Below, piece after piece: positions 1 to 7,621 of a stretch of DNA of 43,769 bases. The position numbers were made by a program, and so were the translations under genes. Source of the stretch: Kurthia populi (lineage in GTDB: Bacteria; Bacillota; Bacilli; Bacillales_A; Planococcaceae); contig NZ_JBHUOR010000037.1 in assembly GCF_042686175.1 (NCBI RefSeq), forward strand, positions 1 to 43,769, given 5' to 3'. Each line of letters begins with the position of its first letter. Within the stretch, counting starts at the first letter, position 1. Under the pieces are notes generated by a model. It ran no database searches and was not told the DNA's origin. It saw only the letters and a list, made by a program, of their open reading frames with translations.

Positions 1-139
1 GTTGATTTTGGTGTAGGAACTTTAATTATACAGGCTCATATTGAATGGGTCTTTTTTTATTTATTTTGAGTGGTGCACTTAATATTACAATTCGTCAACA
101 AAAAAACGCACCTTTTTAATTAGTAGTTCGATTATTATA
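1..139 (+). pseudogene. Upstream fragments of the YfhO-like gene, broken by frameshifts
   Basis: This stretch reads as pieces of the same protein as the following ORF, but in different frames. Positions 1-66 read as a hydrophobic segment (IIQAHIEWVFFYLF) up to a TGA at 67-69. Positions 66-119 read in another frame as LSGALNITIRQQKNAPF up to TAA. Adding one T to the T-run near 112-116 would join that piece to ISSSIIIMVLVYSN of the next ORF. Both breaks fall at T-runs, so they may be sequencing errors or genuine decay. The gene continues beyond the left edge of the window. Confidence 0.5.
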
Positions 140-1402
140 ATGGTCTTAGTTTATAGTAATTTCTTTCAATCCAACTTATATTCCCATACAGAACTTTCTA
201 CAAAAGAGTATCTAACATCCGACAAATATATGCCGACACAAGACACTTCTGCATTCGATTATATTAAAAATCACGAATTAAATGACACTGTTCGAACAGA
301 TTGGTCAAATATATTCCGAGAAAATATGACCTCCCTTATGCCGATTAACGGTTTTAGTTTATATTCTAGCATTTCAAATGGCTCTATTATGGATATGTAC
401 ATGCGCGATTTGCAAATTGATACAGGGCGTGAAAGTCTAAGTCGCTATCGTTCATTAGGTGATCGAACAAATTTAATGGCGGCCTTCCAAAGCCAATTTT
501 ATATGCGTCATTCAACATACCAAAACATTCCTTACTTATATGAAAATGTTCATACATCAAAGAATTTTACACTGTATGAAAACCAAAAATTATTACCCGC
601 ATTTCGTGTAGTAGATTCTTTTTATAATGAGGAAGCATTACAGCTCGAGTCAACACTTGCAAAAGAGCATGCACTTTTACAAGGAGCAATTACAGATGAT
701 GGCACTACGCCCTTGCCAACTACAAATACTATTAGACCTACTTCCATTACATTACATAATGGAAAATGGAAAAAGGATAGATTAATCGTTCCTCGCAAGA
801 AGAATGAGGGTGAAATACTCATTCACCTGCCGAAGATAGAGAAAATAGAGACATTATACGTTCAAATGACGTTATCTCCAATTAAACGCTACAAAAAATT
901 CACATTAAAAATCAATGATTACGAAACAAGTCGACGAAGCAACTATGCAAAATACAAGACAGGCTTCAATGACCTAACTTTCGCCATACCAGCAAGTGAC
1001 CTAGTCAAAATCAAATTACCGAGTGGTAAGTACCATTTAACAAACCTGCGTATTTACGGTGAAGATTATAAGACCTTAGATGCGGCATACAAGGCTGCAA
1101 AAAAAGCAGATTTCACTTGGAATAATGCCGATGCTTCTGGCACAGTTACCGCAAAAAAAGATGACCTATTAGTGACACCCATTCCATATGAGCCGGGCTG
1201 GCATATTACACTAAATAATGAAAAAGTGGATGCCAAAAAAATCAACTATGCCTTTATCGGCATTCCACTACAACAAGGTCAAAATCAGATAACAATGCAT
1301 TATGTACCACCCTATTGGTCTATCGTCTGGCCGATATCTGCTGTATCTTTAATATTACTTGTTGCCTTGATTTTATGGCGCAAAAAAAGTAGCGCAAATT
1401 AA
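140..1402 (+). CDS. YfhO-like membrane protein, C-terminal part
   Basis: A 420-residue ORF that looks like the C-terminal half of a YfhO-family membrane protein; family members are usually about 850 residues with many N-terminal helices, a large extracytoplasmic domain and one final helix. Here the last helix is at about residues 392-413, followed by a short basic tail (LWRKKSSAN). The segment around TPIPYEPGWHITLNN is the kind of beta-rich end typical of the family. The ATG at 140 has no convincing ribosome binding site and lies inside what should be a membrane helix, so it is probably not the true start. YfhO proteins have been linked to glycosylation of lipoteichoic acid in Bacillus; that function is inferred from the family only. 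Confidence 0.75.
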   Translation: MVLVYSNFFQSNLYSHTELSTKEYLTSDKYMPTQDTSAFDYIKNHELNDTVRTDWSNIFRENMTSLMPINGFSLYSSISNGSIMDMYMRDLQIDTGRESLSRYRSLGDRTNLMAAFQSQFYMRHSTYQNIPYLYENVHTSKNFTLYENQKLLPAFRVVDSFYNEEALQLESTLAKEHALLQGAITDDGTTPLPTTNTIRPTSITLHNGKWKKDRLIVPRKKNEGEILIHLPKIEKIETLYVQMTLSPIKRYKKFTLKINDYETSRRSNYAKYKTGFNDLTFAIPASDLVKIKLPSGKYHLTNLRIYGEDYKTLDAAYKAAKKADFTWNNADASGTVTAKKDDLLVTPIPYEPGWHITLNNEKVDAKKINYAFIGIPLQQGQNQITMHYVPPYWSIVWPISAVSLILLVALILWRKKSSAN

Positions 1403-1416
1403 GCGCTACTTTTTTT
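1386..1416. terminator. Bidirectional intrinsic terminator between convergent genes
   Basis: A perfect 10-bp inverted repeat (AAAGTAGCGC at 1386-1395, GCGCTACTTT at 1403-1412) flanked by an A-run on the left and a T-run on the right. It overlaps the stop of the YfhO-like gene and can serve that gene and the convergent cyclophilin gene. Confidence 0.85.
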
Positions 1417-2050
1417 ATTTATTCGTTACAGGTGCTGGGTAATCAAAGCCCTTTGTATCGACTTCTACCTTTTTCATCACTTGATCACTATTTGGTTTAT
1501 CTGCTTTATCACGAGGTGCATTCACAATCGTATCAACAACATCCATACCTTTTGTTACTTTACCAAATGCAGCATAGTCACCATCAAGATTAGCTGATGC
1601 CTTTACCATAATAAAAAACTGTGAGCCCGCTGAATTGGGGTCGCCTGAACGAGCCATTGAAATAACACCGCGCTCATGTTTTAAATCATTTGTGAAATCA
1701 TTATTACTAAATTCACCATCAATTGTATAACCCGGACCCCCTGTACCATCACCAGATGGATCGCCTCCTTGAATCATAAAGCCAGGAATTACACGATGGA
1801 AAATTAAGCCGTCATACTTCCCTTCCTTTGCTAATGAAACAAAGTTTGCGACTGTATTCGGTGCCACTTTTGGATAAAGTTCTAGCACTACTTTTTCATC
1901 ATTCGCCATCGTAATGGTTACAATTGGGTTCTCTTTCACTTTTTCTGCATAATCTGCATTTGATACCTGTTCCTTCGTTGTTTCAGATGTGCCACATGCC
2001 GCAAGAATCGCCACAAAAGCAAATACTAAAACGATAGACCATTTTTTCAT
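1415..2050 (-). CDS. Cyclophilin-type peptidyl-prolyl cis-trans isomerase, lipoprotein
   Basis: A 211-residue protein with a lipoprotein signal peptide ending in the lipobox LAAC, with Cys19 as the predicted lipidated residue, so it should be anchored to the outer face of the membrane. The rest is a compact bacterial cyclophilin domain: FHRVIPGFMIQGGDP, GTGGPGY, ERGVISMAR, and SAGSQFFIM carry the usual active-site Arg, Phe, Met and Gln positions. The enzyme isomerises Xaa-Pro peptide bonds and probably helps fold exported proteins. It is similar in layout to secreted or lipid-anchored cyclophilins of Bacillales. The ATG is preceded by GGAGAG about 7 bases upstream. It appears monocistronic. 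Confidence 0.93.
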   Translation of the reverse strand: MKKWSIVLVFAFVAILAACGTSETTKEQVSNADYAEKVKENPIVTITMANDEKVVLELYPKVAPNTVANFVSLAKEGKYDGLIFHRVIPGFMIQGGDPSGDGTGGPGYTIDGEFSNNDFTNDLKHERGVISMARSGDPNSAGSQFFIMVKASANLDGDYAAFGKVTKGMDVVDTIVNAPRDKADKPNSDQVMKKVEVDTKGFDYPAPVTNK

Positions 2051-2949
2051 ATTCTTCTCTCCAATCTAAAAAAACAATTCGCCTAATTATATCAACCCTG
2101 CATATAGCTGACTATTAAAAGCAAATTATTTTCAATAAAAAAGAAATTGCCTAAATTAATCTCTCCTTATCCTATATTTGTTGTTTCAAAGTAATGCTTA
2201 ACAAAATACTGCAATAACTCATGTAGCTTTTTTATTCATTTCCTTTATTTAGCATTGTTTGCCTCGCTTTATGAATATATTTCACTAAAAACATGCCTTC
2301 TCAGTCAAGTAGAAACTTAACCTTGCATTCATCTCTTACCTGCGAGCGTTGAGGTAGGCGTATTCTACAAGAATTGAAAGAAGAAAGAAAAATAGCTAAC
2401 TAATTATTTTTTAAACATATCGATATATTTTATGAATTAAAAGAATCCTATTTTAAACACCTACTAATCGCTTTTCTGAAAAGTTTTTTTTATTATAAAC
2501 CATTGAACATTCTTAACAATTATAGCTTCATAAAAAATCATTTAAATTTGTAAATATTTTCAATAAAATTATTTAAAAAGAATATATAATTTATATGATG
2601 AAATACTAAAGAAATAATTAAATGCATAAAAAATTATTTTTATATGTATATTTAACGAATAAAATGATATTATTTTGTCAAAAATAATAGAAAAGGACGA
2701 TAAAATTATTAGTCATATTTATTCTTGTAAGAAAAATAGAACAATAATAGAATAAACATATGGAGAGATTACCCTCTCTCCTAATCCTTAAAAAGCTGAT
2801 CATTGCCGTGATCAGCTTTTTTTATTGCTGTTATTTGTTCTAATTTATCGACTTGCTTCCATTTTTTCACGAAATTACGACAACCTTATAGATTTACTCC
2901 AGCGCATTTCGTAACATTAGACCTTGATTCCAAAAGGAGGTCTAAGAGA
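2051..2949. other. Long AT-rich intergenic region without a recognisable gene
   Basis: About 900 bases, very AT-rich between 2400 and 2760. No ORF with a plausible ribosome binding site and family resemblance was found on either strand. The only clear structures are an inverted repeat (GGAGAG/CTCTCC, 2762-2781) and a strong hairpin with a T-run directly after it. A lost gene or a small RNA ending at that hairpin is possible. Confidence 0.5.
2790..2825 (+). terminator. Orphan intrinsic terminator
   Basis: Perfect stem AAAAAGCTGATCA / TGATCAGCTTTTT with a 6-base loop (TTGCCG), followed by more T. No coding region ends just upstream on the + strand, so the transcript it terminates is unknown. 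Confidence 0.75.
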
Positions 2950-3366
2950 TTGAAAAAAGTAATCCCACTATTTTTCGTAAGCTTATGTCTAATCATTTTA
3001 GCTGGCTGTCAAACTGCCGCACCTAAAATTCAACAATACATCGAGGTAAAACAATATCATTCAGACGAACATGCATATAAAACCGTATCCGCACATACAT
3101 CAGCACGTGATACACGTAATTTTTTAAGCTCGCTTGACTGGGAAGAGGCAAATTTAGCTAAAGTCAATTCGCCGGATTACACCTTACAATTTTCCAACTC
3201 TGCTACAACCGTCAAATCAGCGACTTACAACATTTGGTTAAATCCATCAAAAGATAAGGCAGAAATTATAATTGATGGCGAAAACAAACATGTGCAGCTA
3301 GACCGTCAAACATCTGCTAAATTATTTGATTACCTGATTGGGCAACCGCTAACTGCTATAAAATAA
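2950..3366 (+). CDS. Small lipoprotein of unknown function
   Basis: A 138-residue protein with a lipoprotein signal peptide and lipobox LAGC (predicted lipidated Cys20). The start is TTG at 2950, supported by AAAGGAGG about 9 bases upstream. The mature part is soluble and mixed in charge, with no motif I can recognise. It is probably a membrane-anchored extracytoplasmic protein. It ends at a terminator shared with the convergent membrane-protein gene, so it is probably transcribed alone. Confidence 0.85.
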   Translation: MKKVIPLFFVSLCLIILAGCQTAAPKIQQYIEVKQYHSDEHAYKTVSAHTSARDTRNFLSSLDWEEANLAKVNSPDYTLQFSNSATTVKSATYNIWLNPSKDKAEIIIDGENKHVQLDRQTSAKLFDYLIGQPLTAIK

Positions 3367-3370
3367 AGAT

Positions 3371-3406
3371 AAAAAGGCTGCAACCTATATAAGTCGCAGC
3401 CTTTTT
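3371..3406. terminator. Bidirectional terminator
   Basis: Inverted repeat AAAAAGGCTGC / GCAGCCTTTTT (3371-3381 and 3396-3406) with a 14-base loop, between the stops of two convergent genes. Confidence 0.85.
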
Positions 3407-3407
3407 A

Positions 3408-4094
3408 TTATTTTGCTTTCTTTTCTGTGCCTTGCTTATATTCATACGGCAAAAAACTAATTTCTTTCTCTTTTTTATTAATTAATAATGTACCTTCATA
3501 TACAGTGACCCCAGCTGTACTTACAGCTTCTCCGGTCTCTTTCATTTTTAAATCTGCATCCTTTTGATCCGCTGCAGATAATTTTAAATAAAAGTTGCCG
3601 CTATATTCACTGTAGCCTTTTAAATAAAATTCATTATTAATTTGTGTTTGGTACAGTTTGACCGTTTCAATTTTTGCTTTTTTATTAATTGTTGGGGTAT
3701 TCCCTAAATAACGATATGATGAATAGTTTTGTGTATATTCCATCACATCATATTCTTGCTGAATTTGAACCGTATCTGTTTTTTGGTAATAGCTATACGC
3801 AACCGTAATTGCTAGTAAAATATTAATTAAAAATAATAGCTTACTCGTACCACTAATTCGTTTGTAAAAAGGCTCGCGCTTCGCATCTTCTAACTCTTGA
3901 CGAATCGTTTCTTTTTCATCTTCTGATAAAGGTTTTCCGACACGAATTTCTGTTCCTTTACTTAGATGATCGATAGCCGTCTGATTGGCTTCTTCAAGAC
4001 GACGTGCCTTCATCTTGTACACATACTTATCCCAGAATAACGTAAAGACATTAATAATCGTTACAATAATCAAGAGAACAACATTCATTATCAT
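3408..4094 (-). CDS. Two-helix membrane protein of unknown function
   Basis: A 228-residue protein. A first membrane helix lies at about residues 4-21, then a charged cytoplasmic-type segment rich in Glu/Lys, a second helix at about residues 85-101 (LLFLINILLAITVAYSYY), and a C-terminal domain of roughly 120 residues probably outside the cell. No family motif was recognised. The first ATG has a weak AGGTC upstream; the second ATG two codons later is an alternative start. The gene is flanked by decayed DNA on its 5' side. Confidence 0.75.
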   Translation of the reverse strand: MIMNVVLLIIVTIINVFTLFWDKYVYKMKARRLEEANQTAIDHLSKGTEIRVGKPLSEDEKETIRQELEDAKREPFYKRISGTSKLLFLINILLAITVAYSYYQKTDTVQIQQEYDVMEYTQNYSSYRYLGNTPTINKKAKIETVKLYQTQINNEFYLKGYSEYSGNFYLKLSAADQKDADLKMKETGEAVSTAGVTVYEGTLLINKKEKEISFLPYEYKQGTEKKAK

Positions 4095-4247
4095 ATTTCT
4101 GACCTACTTTTTTAAATGATTTCGATGCCTATTATAAAGCAAAGAAAGTCGTTCGGTCAAAGGTTCTCTGTGAGTTCACTATTAATAATGCAGGAGGTCA
4201 ACTATTCTTCTACGTTCCTTGCTAATAGTCATTTTCATTTAATAAAC

Positions 4248-4560
4248 TTATTTTACATCGGCAAATGAAGTCGTTCTATAGACATGCTTAAAATAACAAT
4301 TCAAATGAGTTAAATCCGCAAAATTACAGTCCACAACTATTTTATAAACATCCTTTGTTTGCTCTAATAATTATCTTGCACATGGATATAACATAACCCC
4401 AACATGCTCTTTAAAATATTGAATCAGTTGAAATTTTGACATATCTACTTCTTCTGCAATCTATTCAAGAAATAGCACACTATCTAAATTTGCATGCAAC
4501 ACTTCTTTTGTATAAAGCATCGTACGCCTTACCTTCGTCTGCTGTATTGTAGATATATAC
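4248..4560 (-). pseudogene. Degraded AraC-family regulator, DNA-binding domain
   Basis: Read on the minus strand, one frame gives IAEEVDMSKFQLIQYFKEHV, then a gap, then LLEQTKDVYKIVV followed by FADLTHLNCYFKHVY. These are the two helix-turn-helix motifs of an AraC/XylS DNA-binding domain in the right order and spacing class. In-frame stops interrupt it (after VLFLE and after YPCAR), and about ten residues are missing before LLEQTKD. A former start region with GGAGGTGAG lies near 4560. There is no intact N-terminal domain, so this is a relic. Confidence 0.8.
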
Positions 4561-4686
4561 TCACCTCCCTCTATAGCCATTAACATGAAAGAGATAGGCT
4601 GTAGTGAATAGTGTATTATCGCAATAATAAATTACCAATTAATTCTTTTTATGATAAAATTTTAATAAATGGGAAGGTGAATTTTT

Positions 4687-4833
4687 GTGAAAAATATTTT
4701 TCTTATTTTATTCGGACTTATTTTAACCATCTTTCTCGTTACCTTCTTTGAATCTGTTGGCTTGATGATTGTTGCAGGTTTAGCGTTTGGGACATTACTT
4801 AGCATTGCCTATAGCGTACATACGAAATCGTAA
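4687..4833 (+). CDS. 48-residue small membrane protein
   Basis: A short ORF starting with GTG at 4687, preceded by GGGAAGGTG with good spacing, and ending in a clear terminator. The product is almost entirely hydrophobic, with two predicted helices (about residues 3-20 and 25-42) separated by FFESVG and a short basic tail ending HTKS. Such small proteins are common in Bacillales but I do not recognise this one. Start, ribosome site and terminator together make it likely to be real. Confidence 0.65.
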   Translation: MKNIFLILFGLILTIFLVTFFESVGLMIVAGLAFGTLLSIAYSVHTKS

Positions 4834-4849
4834 AAAAGCTGAGCATACG

Positions 4850-4890
4850 AAAATAAGGAATCGCGCGTTGGCACGATTCCTTATTTTTGT
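4850..4890 (+). terminator. Intrinsic terminator
   Basis: Inverted repeat AAAATAAGGAATCG / CGATTCCTTATTTT with a 10-base loop, downstream of the 48-residue gene and also facing the end of the sfnG-like gene. Confidence 0.85.
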
Positions 4891-4904
4891 TGTGAACAAC
4901 TATT

Positions 4905-6053
4905 TTATTTCGCCCCGGCAGATGTTAAACCACCAAATGGACTTAAAAATGTTCGTCCTAATGTATCATCTTTTTTCGCTATCGGCAGTTTAGGAAATAA
5001 TAGCTCTGCCGTTGTATACGCTTCCTCTAAGTGTGGGTAGCCAGATAAAATAAATTTATCAATCCCTAAATTCTGATACTCCTTAATACGTGCTGCCACT
5101 GTATCCGGGTCTCCAACAAGCGCTGTTCCCGCTCCTGTCCTTACTAAGCCAACACCTGCCCATAAATTCGGACTAACTTCTAGTCGATTACGGTCCCCCT
5201 CATGTAGGCTCGTCATAAGCCGCTGTCCCTCTGAATCCATTCGCTTAAAAACTTCTTGTGCTTTTGCGATTGTTTCATCATCCACATGCTCAATCAGTTT
5301 TTCAGCTGCAGCCCATGCCTCCTCCTCTGTTTCGCGTACAATCACGAAACCGTTGACACCAAATTCGATTGGTCCTTGGCCTGCTTCTTCACGTAATGCG
5401 CGCACTTCATCAATTTGCTTCTGAATATTTTCAAGCGTATTGCCATTCATGAAATATACATCGGATACACGCCCTGCCATCGCTTTCGCTGCATGTGAAT
5501 TGCCACCTTGGAAAATTTTTGGCGGACGAATAGGCTTTGGCTTATGCTGTGCATCATTTAAAGAATAAAAATCGCCTTTGAAATTCGCATATTCTGCTGT
5601 CCAAAGCTCCCGTAGGACACGAATAAATTCCTCGGAACGACGATAACGCTCATCATGATCTAGCCAAGGCTCGCCGTAGCCAATAAATTCGCCTTTAAAC
5701 CAGCCACTCACAATATTCACTGCACTACGCCCGCCACTCACATGGTCAATGGTCGCAAGCATTTTTGCCATTACTCCTGGATGCCACAGTCCTGGTAGCA
5801 CAGCGGTAATAATTTGTAGTTTTTCTGTCCTTGCCGCAAGTGCCGCGGATAAGGTCGCCGCCTCTAGCTGTAACTCTGCCCCGTAGCTTGCAAAAAAGCG
5901 TGTTTGTAATAAAACATAGTCAAATCCAAGGTTTTCCGCAATCTGTGCGTAGCGCACATTATCCTCAAAGTCCCAGCCTGTCTTTTGTGGCAATTTCGAA
6001 ATAACTAGCCCACCACTTACGTTTGGCGCCCAATAGGAAAATTTCAATGTCAT
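4905..6053 (-). CDS. sfnG: FMN-dependent dimethylsulfone monooxygenase SfnG-like (LLM family)
   Basis: A 382-residue luciferase-like monooxygenase. Stretches such as FSYWAPNVSGGLVISK at the N-terminus, VSGWFKGEFIGYGEPWLDHD, RYRRSEEFIRVLRELW, and PPKIFQGGNS match the SfnG branch, which oxidises dimethylsulfone to methanesulfinate using reduced FMN supplied by a partner reductase. It would act in the cytoplasm in scavenging of organic sulfur. The ATG at 6053 is chosen because AAAGGGGGTG lies 6-7 bases upstream; the earlier in-frame GTG overlaps that site. No flavin reductase or sulfonate transporter is next to it, so its electron donor must be elsewhere. The family assignment is firm; the exact substrate is inferred. 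Confidence 0.88.
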   Translation of the reverse strand: MTLKFSYWAPNVSGGLVISKLPQKTGWDFEDNVRYAQIAENLGFDYVLLQTRFFASYGAELQLEAATLSAALAARTEKLQIITAVLPGLWHPGVMAKMLATIDHVSGGRSAVNIVSGWFKGEFIGYGEPWLDHDERYRRSEEFIRVLRELWTAEYANFKGDFYSLNDAQHKPKPIRPPKIFQGGNSHAAKAMAGRVSDVYFMNGNTLENIQKQIDEVRALREEAGQGPIEFGVNGFVIVRETEEEAWAAAEKLIEHVDDETIAKAQEVFKRMDSEGQRLMTSLHEGDRNRLEVSPNLWAGVGLVRTGAGTALVGDPDTVAARIKEYQNLGIDKFILSGYPHLEEAYTTAELLFPKLPIAKKDDTLGRTFLSPFGGLTSAGAK

Positions 6054-6092
6054 GAAAAACACCCCCTTTAATTAGAAAATTCAGATTTTTTA

Positions 6093-6110
6093 TGATAATA
6101 ATAACTATCA
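6093..6110. promoter_or_regulatory. Imperfect palindrome upstream of the sfnG-like gene
   Basis: TGATAAT and ACTATCA arms separated by 4 bases, about 40 bases upstream of the sfnG-like start. It resembles an operator and has some Fur-box flavour, but the spacing is not the standard one. A sulfur-related or iron-related regulator is a guess. Confidence 0.3.
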
Positions 6111-6460
6111 TATAACTAAGAATTATGTGTAAAAAATTTTAATTTACTTGCAGCAGTCCACTCTTTTGCTCCATAAAGTCTTCTAGTTTTCTAGTTAATC
6201 CACCTGGTCCAAATTTTTTTCCTACAGCACAGTGCTGTAAGCTAAATTGGAAAATTAACCGACGGCGTTTAATAATATCGTGCACCCCTAGCTCAAAAAA
6301 ATAATTATCAATTGTATTATAAATGCCTTTTATAAATGTCAACATGGTTAGGTACATTTTTGCGCATCTAAGTATGTACAATCATGATCATAATGGCTAT
6401 CACTATTCAAATTACTGCATAATTACAACTTGACATAGAGCCGCTATTCATATGATTTTT
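6111..6460. other. Region with no supported gene
   Basis: An 80-codon minus-strand ORF (6139-6381) is present, but it starts at TTG without a ribosome binding site and matches nothing I know. Its C-terminal part (KKFGPGGLTRKLEDFMEQ) looks protein-like and could be the tail of a lost gene. The rest is AT-rich. Confidence 0.35.
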
Positions 6461-6493
6461 GAGCCAAAAACGCAGCCATGATAAGGCTGGCTC
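6461..6493 (-). terminator. Terminator after the 29-codon ORF
   Basis: On the minus strand the hairpin CAGCC-TTATCAT-GGCTG is followed by CGTTTTT, immediately after the stop of the short ORF at 6492. Confidence 0.65.
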
Positions 6494-6581
6494 ATCCGCA
6501 ANCCTTTAAAGCAAATTTCTCCTCACAAAACTGCACAAAGCGTAAATCTGGTAAATGAAATACCTCATCTAGATTGGCCAT
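6492..6581 (-). CDS. 29-codon ORF behind an attenuator-like leader
   Basis: Starts with ATG at 6581 behind AAGGAGAGG at good spacing, and reads MANLDEVFHLPDLRF followed by a Cys/Glu/Lys-containing tail to a TGA at 6492. It is flanked by a transcription attenuator upstream and a terminator downstream. Codon 27 contains the ambiguous base N (6502), so a sequence gap or indel there could have shortened a longer gene. Nothing in it is recognisable. It may be a leader peptide, a short regulatory protein, or the 5' end of a truncated gene. Confidence 0.5.
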   Translation of the reverse strand: MANLDEVFHLPDLRFVQFCEEKFALKXCG

Positions 6582-6604
6582 GCTATCCTCTCCTTACAAT
6601 GCAC

Positions 6605-6636
6605 AAAAGCCTCTCTAATCCAAAAATTAGAGAGGC
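6605..6636 (-). terminator. Attenuator hairpin in leader
   Basis: Perfect stem GCCTCTCTAAT / ATTAGAGAGGC with a 6-base loop, followed on the minus strand by TTTTGTG. It lies between a strong promoter and the 29-codon ORF, as in transcription-attenuating leaders. Confidence 0.75.
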
Positions 6637-6742
6637 TCTAGTTGTCTAGTCACCTGTAACCAAAACACAAAAGGAGAGCAAATCGATTATTAATCGATAA
6701 GCCCTCCAGTTGTCTGGTCGGTTTGTTTAATTTGTTGTTGCT
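6637..6742 (-). ncRNA. Structured 5' leader of unknown class with paired ACAA-loop hairpins
   Basis: On the minus strand the leader carries GACCAGACAACTGGAG and GACTAGACAACTAGAG, two near copies that can each fold into a 4-bp stem with an ACAA loop (6706-6717 and 6638-6649). Between them is a longer hairpin with GGAGGGC / GCTCTCC ends and an ATCGAT-rich interior. The second small hairpin leads straight into the terminator stem. This layout suggests a riboswitch or protein-responsive attenuator, but it matches none of the classes I know (S-box, T-box, TPP, purine, guanidine-I, glycine). The repeats could alternatively be DNA operators for a GntR-like regulator. Confidence 0.5.
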
Positions 6743-6772
6743 AGTATAAACATTACTATTCCTAGTAGTCAA
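6743..6772 (-). promoter_or_regulatory. Sigma-A promoter for the leader RNA
   Basis: On the minus strand TTGACT (6772-6767) and TATACT (6748-6743) are spaced 18 bases apart (17 to TTATAC). It drives the structured leader. Confidence 0.7.
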
Positions 6773-6852
6773 GTATGTTTTTAAAAATTTCAATAAGAAA
6801 TCACTTAAAAACCGCTTCATATCTGGATTTAAAAAAGTTAAAAATATTTTCC

Positions 6853-6889
6853 AAACAAAAAAACACCTCCAGTAATCTGAAGATGTTGT
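6853..6889 (-). terminator. Terminator of the SMR operon
   Basis: Minus-strand hairpin AACATCTTCAG / CTGGAGGTGTT with mismatches, followed by a run of seven T, directly after the second SMR gene. Confidence 0.75.
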
Positions 6890-6894
6890 TCCGT

Positions 6895-7209
6895 TTAAGC
6901 CATTGCTTTTAAGCCGATTAAGCCGACGATAATTGCCGCCATACTAATTAAGCGCATTCTATTTTTTGCTTCACCAAAAAATAAAATATTCACAACAACC
7001 GCACCCACCGTACCAATGCCAATCCAAATGACATAGGCAATGCTTAATTGTAAATAATGAAATGATTGATAAAGGAAAAAGAAGGATAAGCCAAATCCAC
7101 CAATATAGAGTGCGAGCTGCCAGAGCCTCTTAGCCTGACTAAATAAACGTAAACCGACAACACCGGCAATCTCACAGGAAGCGGCTAATAATACAAATAT
7201 CCAGCCCAT
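6895..7209 (-). CDS. SMR-family efflux subunit (second of pair)
   Basis: A 104-residue, four-helix small multidrug resistance protein starting MGWIFVLLAASCEIAG. The membrane-embedded Glu in the first helix (SCEIAG) is the proton and substrate site of the family, and IGIGTVGAVVV is the typical GxG-containing fourth-segment motif. The ATG at 7209 follows AAGGAGG that lies inside the end of the upstream gene, one base after its stop, so the two are co-translated. Unequal paired SMR proteins usually act as an antiparallel heterodimer. The layout TetR-SMR-SMR matches the yvdTSR-type operon of Bacillus subtilis. Substrate is unknown; guanidinium compounds or quaternary amines are family possibilities. 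Confidence 0.88.
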   Translation of the reverse strand: MGWIFVLLAASCEIAGVVGLRLFSQAKRLWQLALYIGGFGLSFFFLYQSFHYLQLSIAYVIWIGIGTVGAVVVNILFFGEAKNRMRLISMAAIIVGLIGLKAMA

Positions 7210-7210
7210 A

Positions 7211-7540
7211 TTATGCCTCCTTCCCTTTGCCATCACTTAATTTCAAGCCAATAATTCCGGCAATTAAAATCAGCATGAAAGCACTCGTCATCAAATCAAA
7301 TGGTTTATCAAAAATAAGTAAATCCATTAATACGGTTCCAAACGTCCCGACACCAGCAAAGATAGCATAGACAGTGCCTGTCGGTAAGTTTTCACAGGCT
7401 TTCGCTAAAAAGTGGAAATCGAGCATAATCAGACCGACAATCAAAATCCAATGCCACCAGCTCGATGCAAACGAAAATCCTAAAAGCCATAATATTTCAC
7501 AGAGACTGGTTAAAGCGACGTACATCCAGTCTTTTTTCAT
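7211..7540 (-). CDS. SMR-family efflux subunit (first of pair)
   Basis: A 109-residue, four-helix SMR protein. The conserved Glu is in TSLCEILWLLG of helix 1, and GTVYAIFAGVGTFGTVL carries the family GxG and Tyr/Ala pattern. A basic tail (KLSDGKGKEA) ends where the ribosome site of its partner lies. It is preceded by GGAGGAG at good spacing. The paralogue downstream differs strongly, as expected for an obligate pair of opposite topology. Control by the adjacent TetR-type protein is inferred from position and from the operator-like palindrome just upstream. Confidence 0.88.
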   Translation of the reverse strand: MKKDWMYVALTSLCEILWLLGFSFASSWWHWILIVGLIMLDFHFLAKACENLPTGTVYAIFAGVGTFGTVLMDLLIFDKPFDLMTSAFMLILIAGIIGLKLSDGKGKEA

Positions 7541-7561
7541 AATAACTCCTCCAAATTTTAA

Positions 7562-7584
7562 AAAAGTGACTCGTAGTCATTTTT
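7562..7584. promoter_or_regulatory. Operator-like palindrome before the SMR pair
   Basis: TGACT-CGT-AGTCA inverted repeat in the gap between tetR and the first SMR gene. It shares the TGACT/AGTCA-type half-sites with the inverted repeat in the tetR promoter, suggesting both bind the same TetR protein. Confidence 0.45.
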
Positions 7585-7599
7585 TGTGTTAAAAATATA

Positions 7600-7621
7600 G
7601 GTATTCAACTTATTGAATACC
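7600..7621 (-). terminator. Inverted repeat at the end of tetR
   Basis: GGTATTCAA / TTGAATACC with a 4-base spacer overlaps the tetR stop codon. On the minus strand it is followed by TATATTTTT, so it may be a weak terminator giving partial read-through into the SMR genes. Confidence 0.4.

Noticed and set aside
6139..6381. 80-codon minus-strand ORF
   Set aside because: TTG start without a ribosome binding site and no family resemblance; kept only as a note on the region.
6605..6742. Known riboswitch (S-box, guanidine-I near SMR genes)
   Set aside because: The conserved core sequences of those classes are absent, and the SMR genes lie upstream of it, not downstream.
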